Positions 63,813-64,000 of a stretch of DNA of 64,000 bases are shown here, one piece after another (position 1 is the stretch's first letter; each line of letters begins with the position of its first letter). The DNA lies in NCBI GenBank assembly GCA_038243635.1, contig JBBSQW010000003.1, positions 124,001-188,000 of the forward strand, given 5' to 3'. This DNA comes from Pseudopedobacter sp038243635 (lineage in GTDB: Bacteria > Bacteroidota > Bacteroidia > Sphingobacteriales > Sphingobacteriaceae). A program made the position numbers and the translations under genes. A model generated the notes under the pieces. It searched no databases. It saw nothing but the letters and a program-made list of their open reading frames with translations, and was not told where the DNA came from.

Positions 63813-63835
63813 GAGCTTAGTAAAAAACTAAGCTC
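63813..63835 (-). terminator. Terminator of GH92 gene at window end
   Basis: GAGCTTAGT (63813-63821) pairs with ACTAAGCTC (63827-63835) around AAAAA. It lies about 37 bases past the minus-strand stop at 63872, and is followed by a broken T-run on that strand. Confidence 0.6.
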
Positions 63836-63871
63836 CTTGTATTTTAATTGGCTAAAGCGATAATACTAAAT

Positions 63872-64000
63872 CTACTTTTCGTTTGATAAAGAGTAAGGAT
63901 AATCTGTGGCGGCAACACCTCTTTTTTCGTTCGGTTTTGCCGTCATATCCACATTAATTACCGCCCCTTTCAACAAGTCTTGATGCCCAAACCAGTTTTT
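63872..64000 (-). CDS. GH92 alpha-mannosidase, C-terminal end only
   Basis: The minus strand reads 42 residues to TAG at 63872, open at the window edge: KNWFGHQDLLKGAVINVDMT and then PNEKRGVAATDYPYSLSNEK. The pattern NWFxHxDLxKG, a hydrophobic-M block, PNxxxG and YPxSLS is typical of the C-terminus of GH92 exo-alpha-mannosidases. It would be a second GH92 in the mannan locus, next to the hybrid regulator. The assignment rests on a short stretch. Confidence 0.6.
   Translation of the reverse strand, partial: KNWFGHQDLLKGAVINVDMTAKPNEKRGVAATDYPYSLSNEK

Noticed and set aside
1..64000. tRNA, rRNA, CRISPR arrays, prophage or plasmid functions
   Set aside because: I saw no regularly spaced repeats and no phage, integrase or replication proteins, and did not recognise any tRNA or rRNA sequence.

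Overview
The window looks like chromosomal DNA from a member of the Bacteroidota, most likely a Sphingobacteriaceae bacterium close to Pedobacter. The evidence is AT-rich DNA, two SusC/SusD pairs, an ECF sigma/FecR pair, a hybrid two-component regulator, type IX secretion (T9SS) sorting domains, many lipoproteins, and dense glycoside hydrolase and sulfatase content. There are no tRNA, rRNA, CRISPR or phage genes, and no intact insertion sequence. Functions are assigned by reading motifs, not by database search.

Layout. (1) 1-5884, minus strand: a GH2 enzyme cut by the window edge, a glutaminase-like DUF4965 protein, and a collapsed second GH2 copy (N- and C-terminal pieces joined with a frame change). 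(2) 6567-11532, plus strand: three S1 sulfatases in a row; the first has its signal peptide and start region in another frame. They converge on a minus-strand 694-residue protein with a PHP-like metal-hydrolase core. (3) 14467-27860, minus strand: a starch utilisation locus read as susR-like regulator, susC, susD, susE/F-like lipoprotein, GH13 amylase, then two tandem GH97 alpha-glucosidases. A T9SS cargo protein is divergent from the regulator. (4) 29641-34781: a DUF1349 protein, a LuxR-type regulator broken by one stop codon, an MBL hydrolase, an SDR, a Crp/Fnr regulator and a small membrane protein. (5) 34853-64000: an alpha-mannan-type locus with GH92, LacI regulator, SGNH esterase with ricin-like lectin and T9SS tail, DUF1735/discoidin lipoprotein, SusD, SusC with STN domain, FecR, ECF sigma factor, ricin-GH2, sialate O-acetylesterase, GH76-ricin, GH125, a hybrid two-component regulator and the end of another GH92.

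How it works together. In region 3, SusC/D/E-F import and bind maltooligosaccharides released by the surface amylase, the GH97 enzymes finish hydrolysis in the periplasm, and the DUF6377 regulator would sense the product. In region 5, GH76 (endo-alpha-1,6-mannanase), GH125 (exo-alpha-1,6-mannosidase) and GH92 (side-chain alpha-mannosidases) form the classic yeast-mannan set, with esterase and GH2 activities that suggest a decorated substrate. Three regulatory styles (ECF/FecR, LacI, hybrid two-component) sit within that one locus.

Most notable: four genes carry apparent lesions (GH2 deletion, sulfatase frameshift, LuxR nonsense codon, sigma factor without a standard start). A duplicated operator-like site lies ahead of the two GH2 copies, and a ricin-like lectin module recurs in three unrelated enzymes of the mannan locus.
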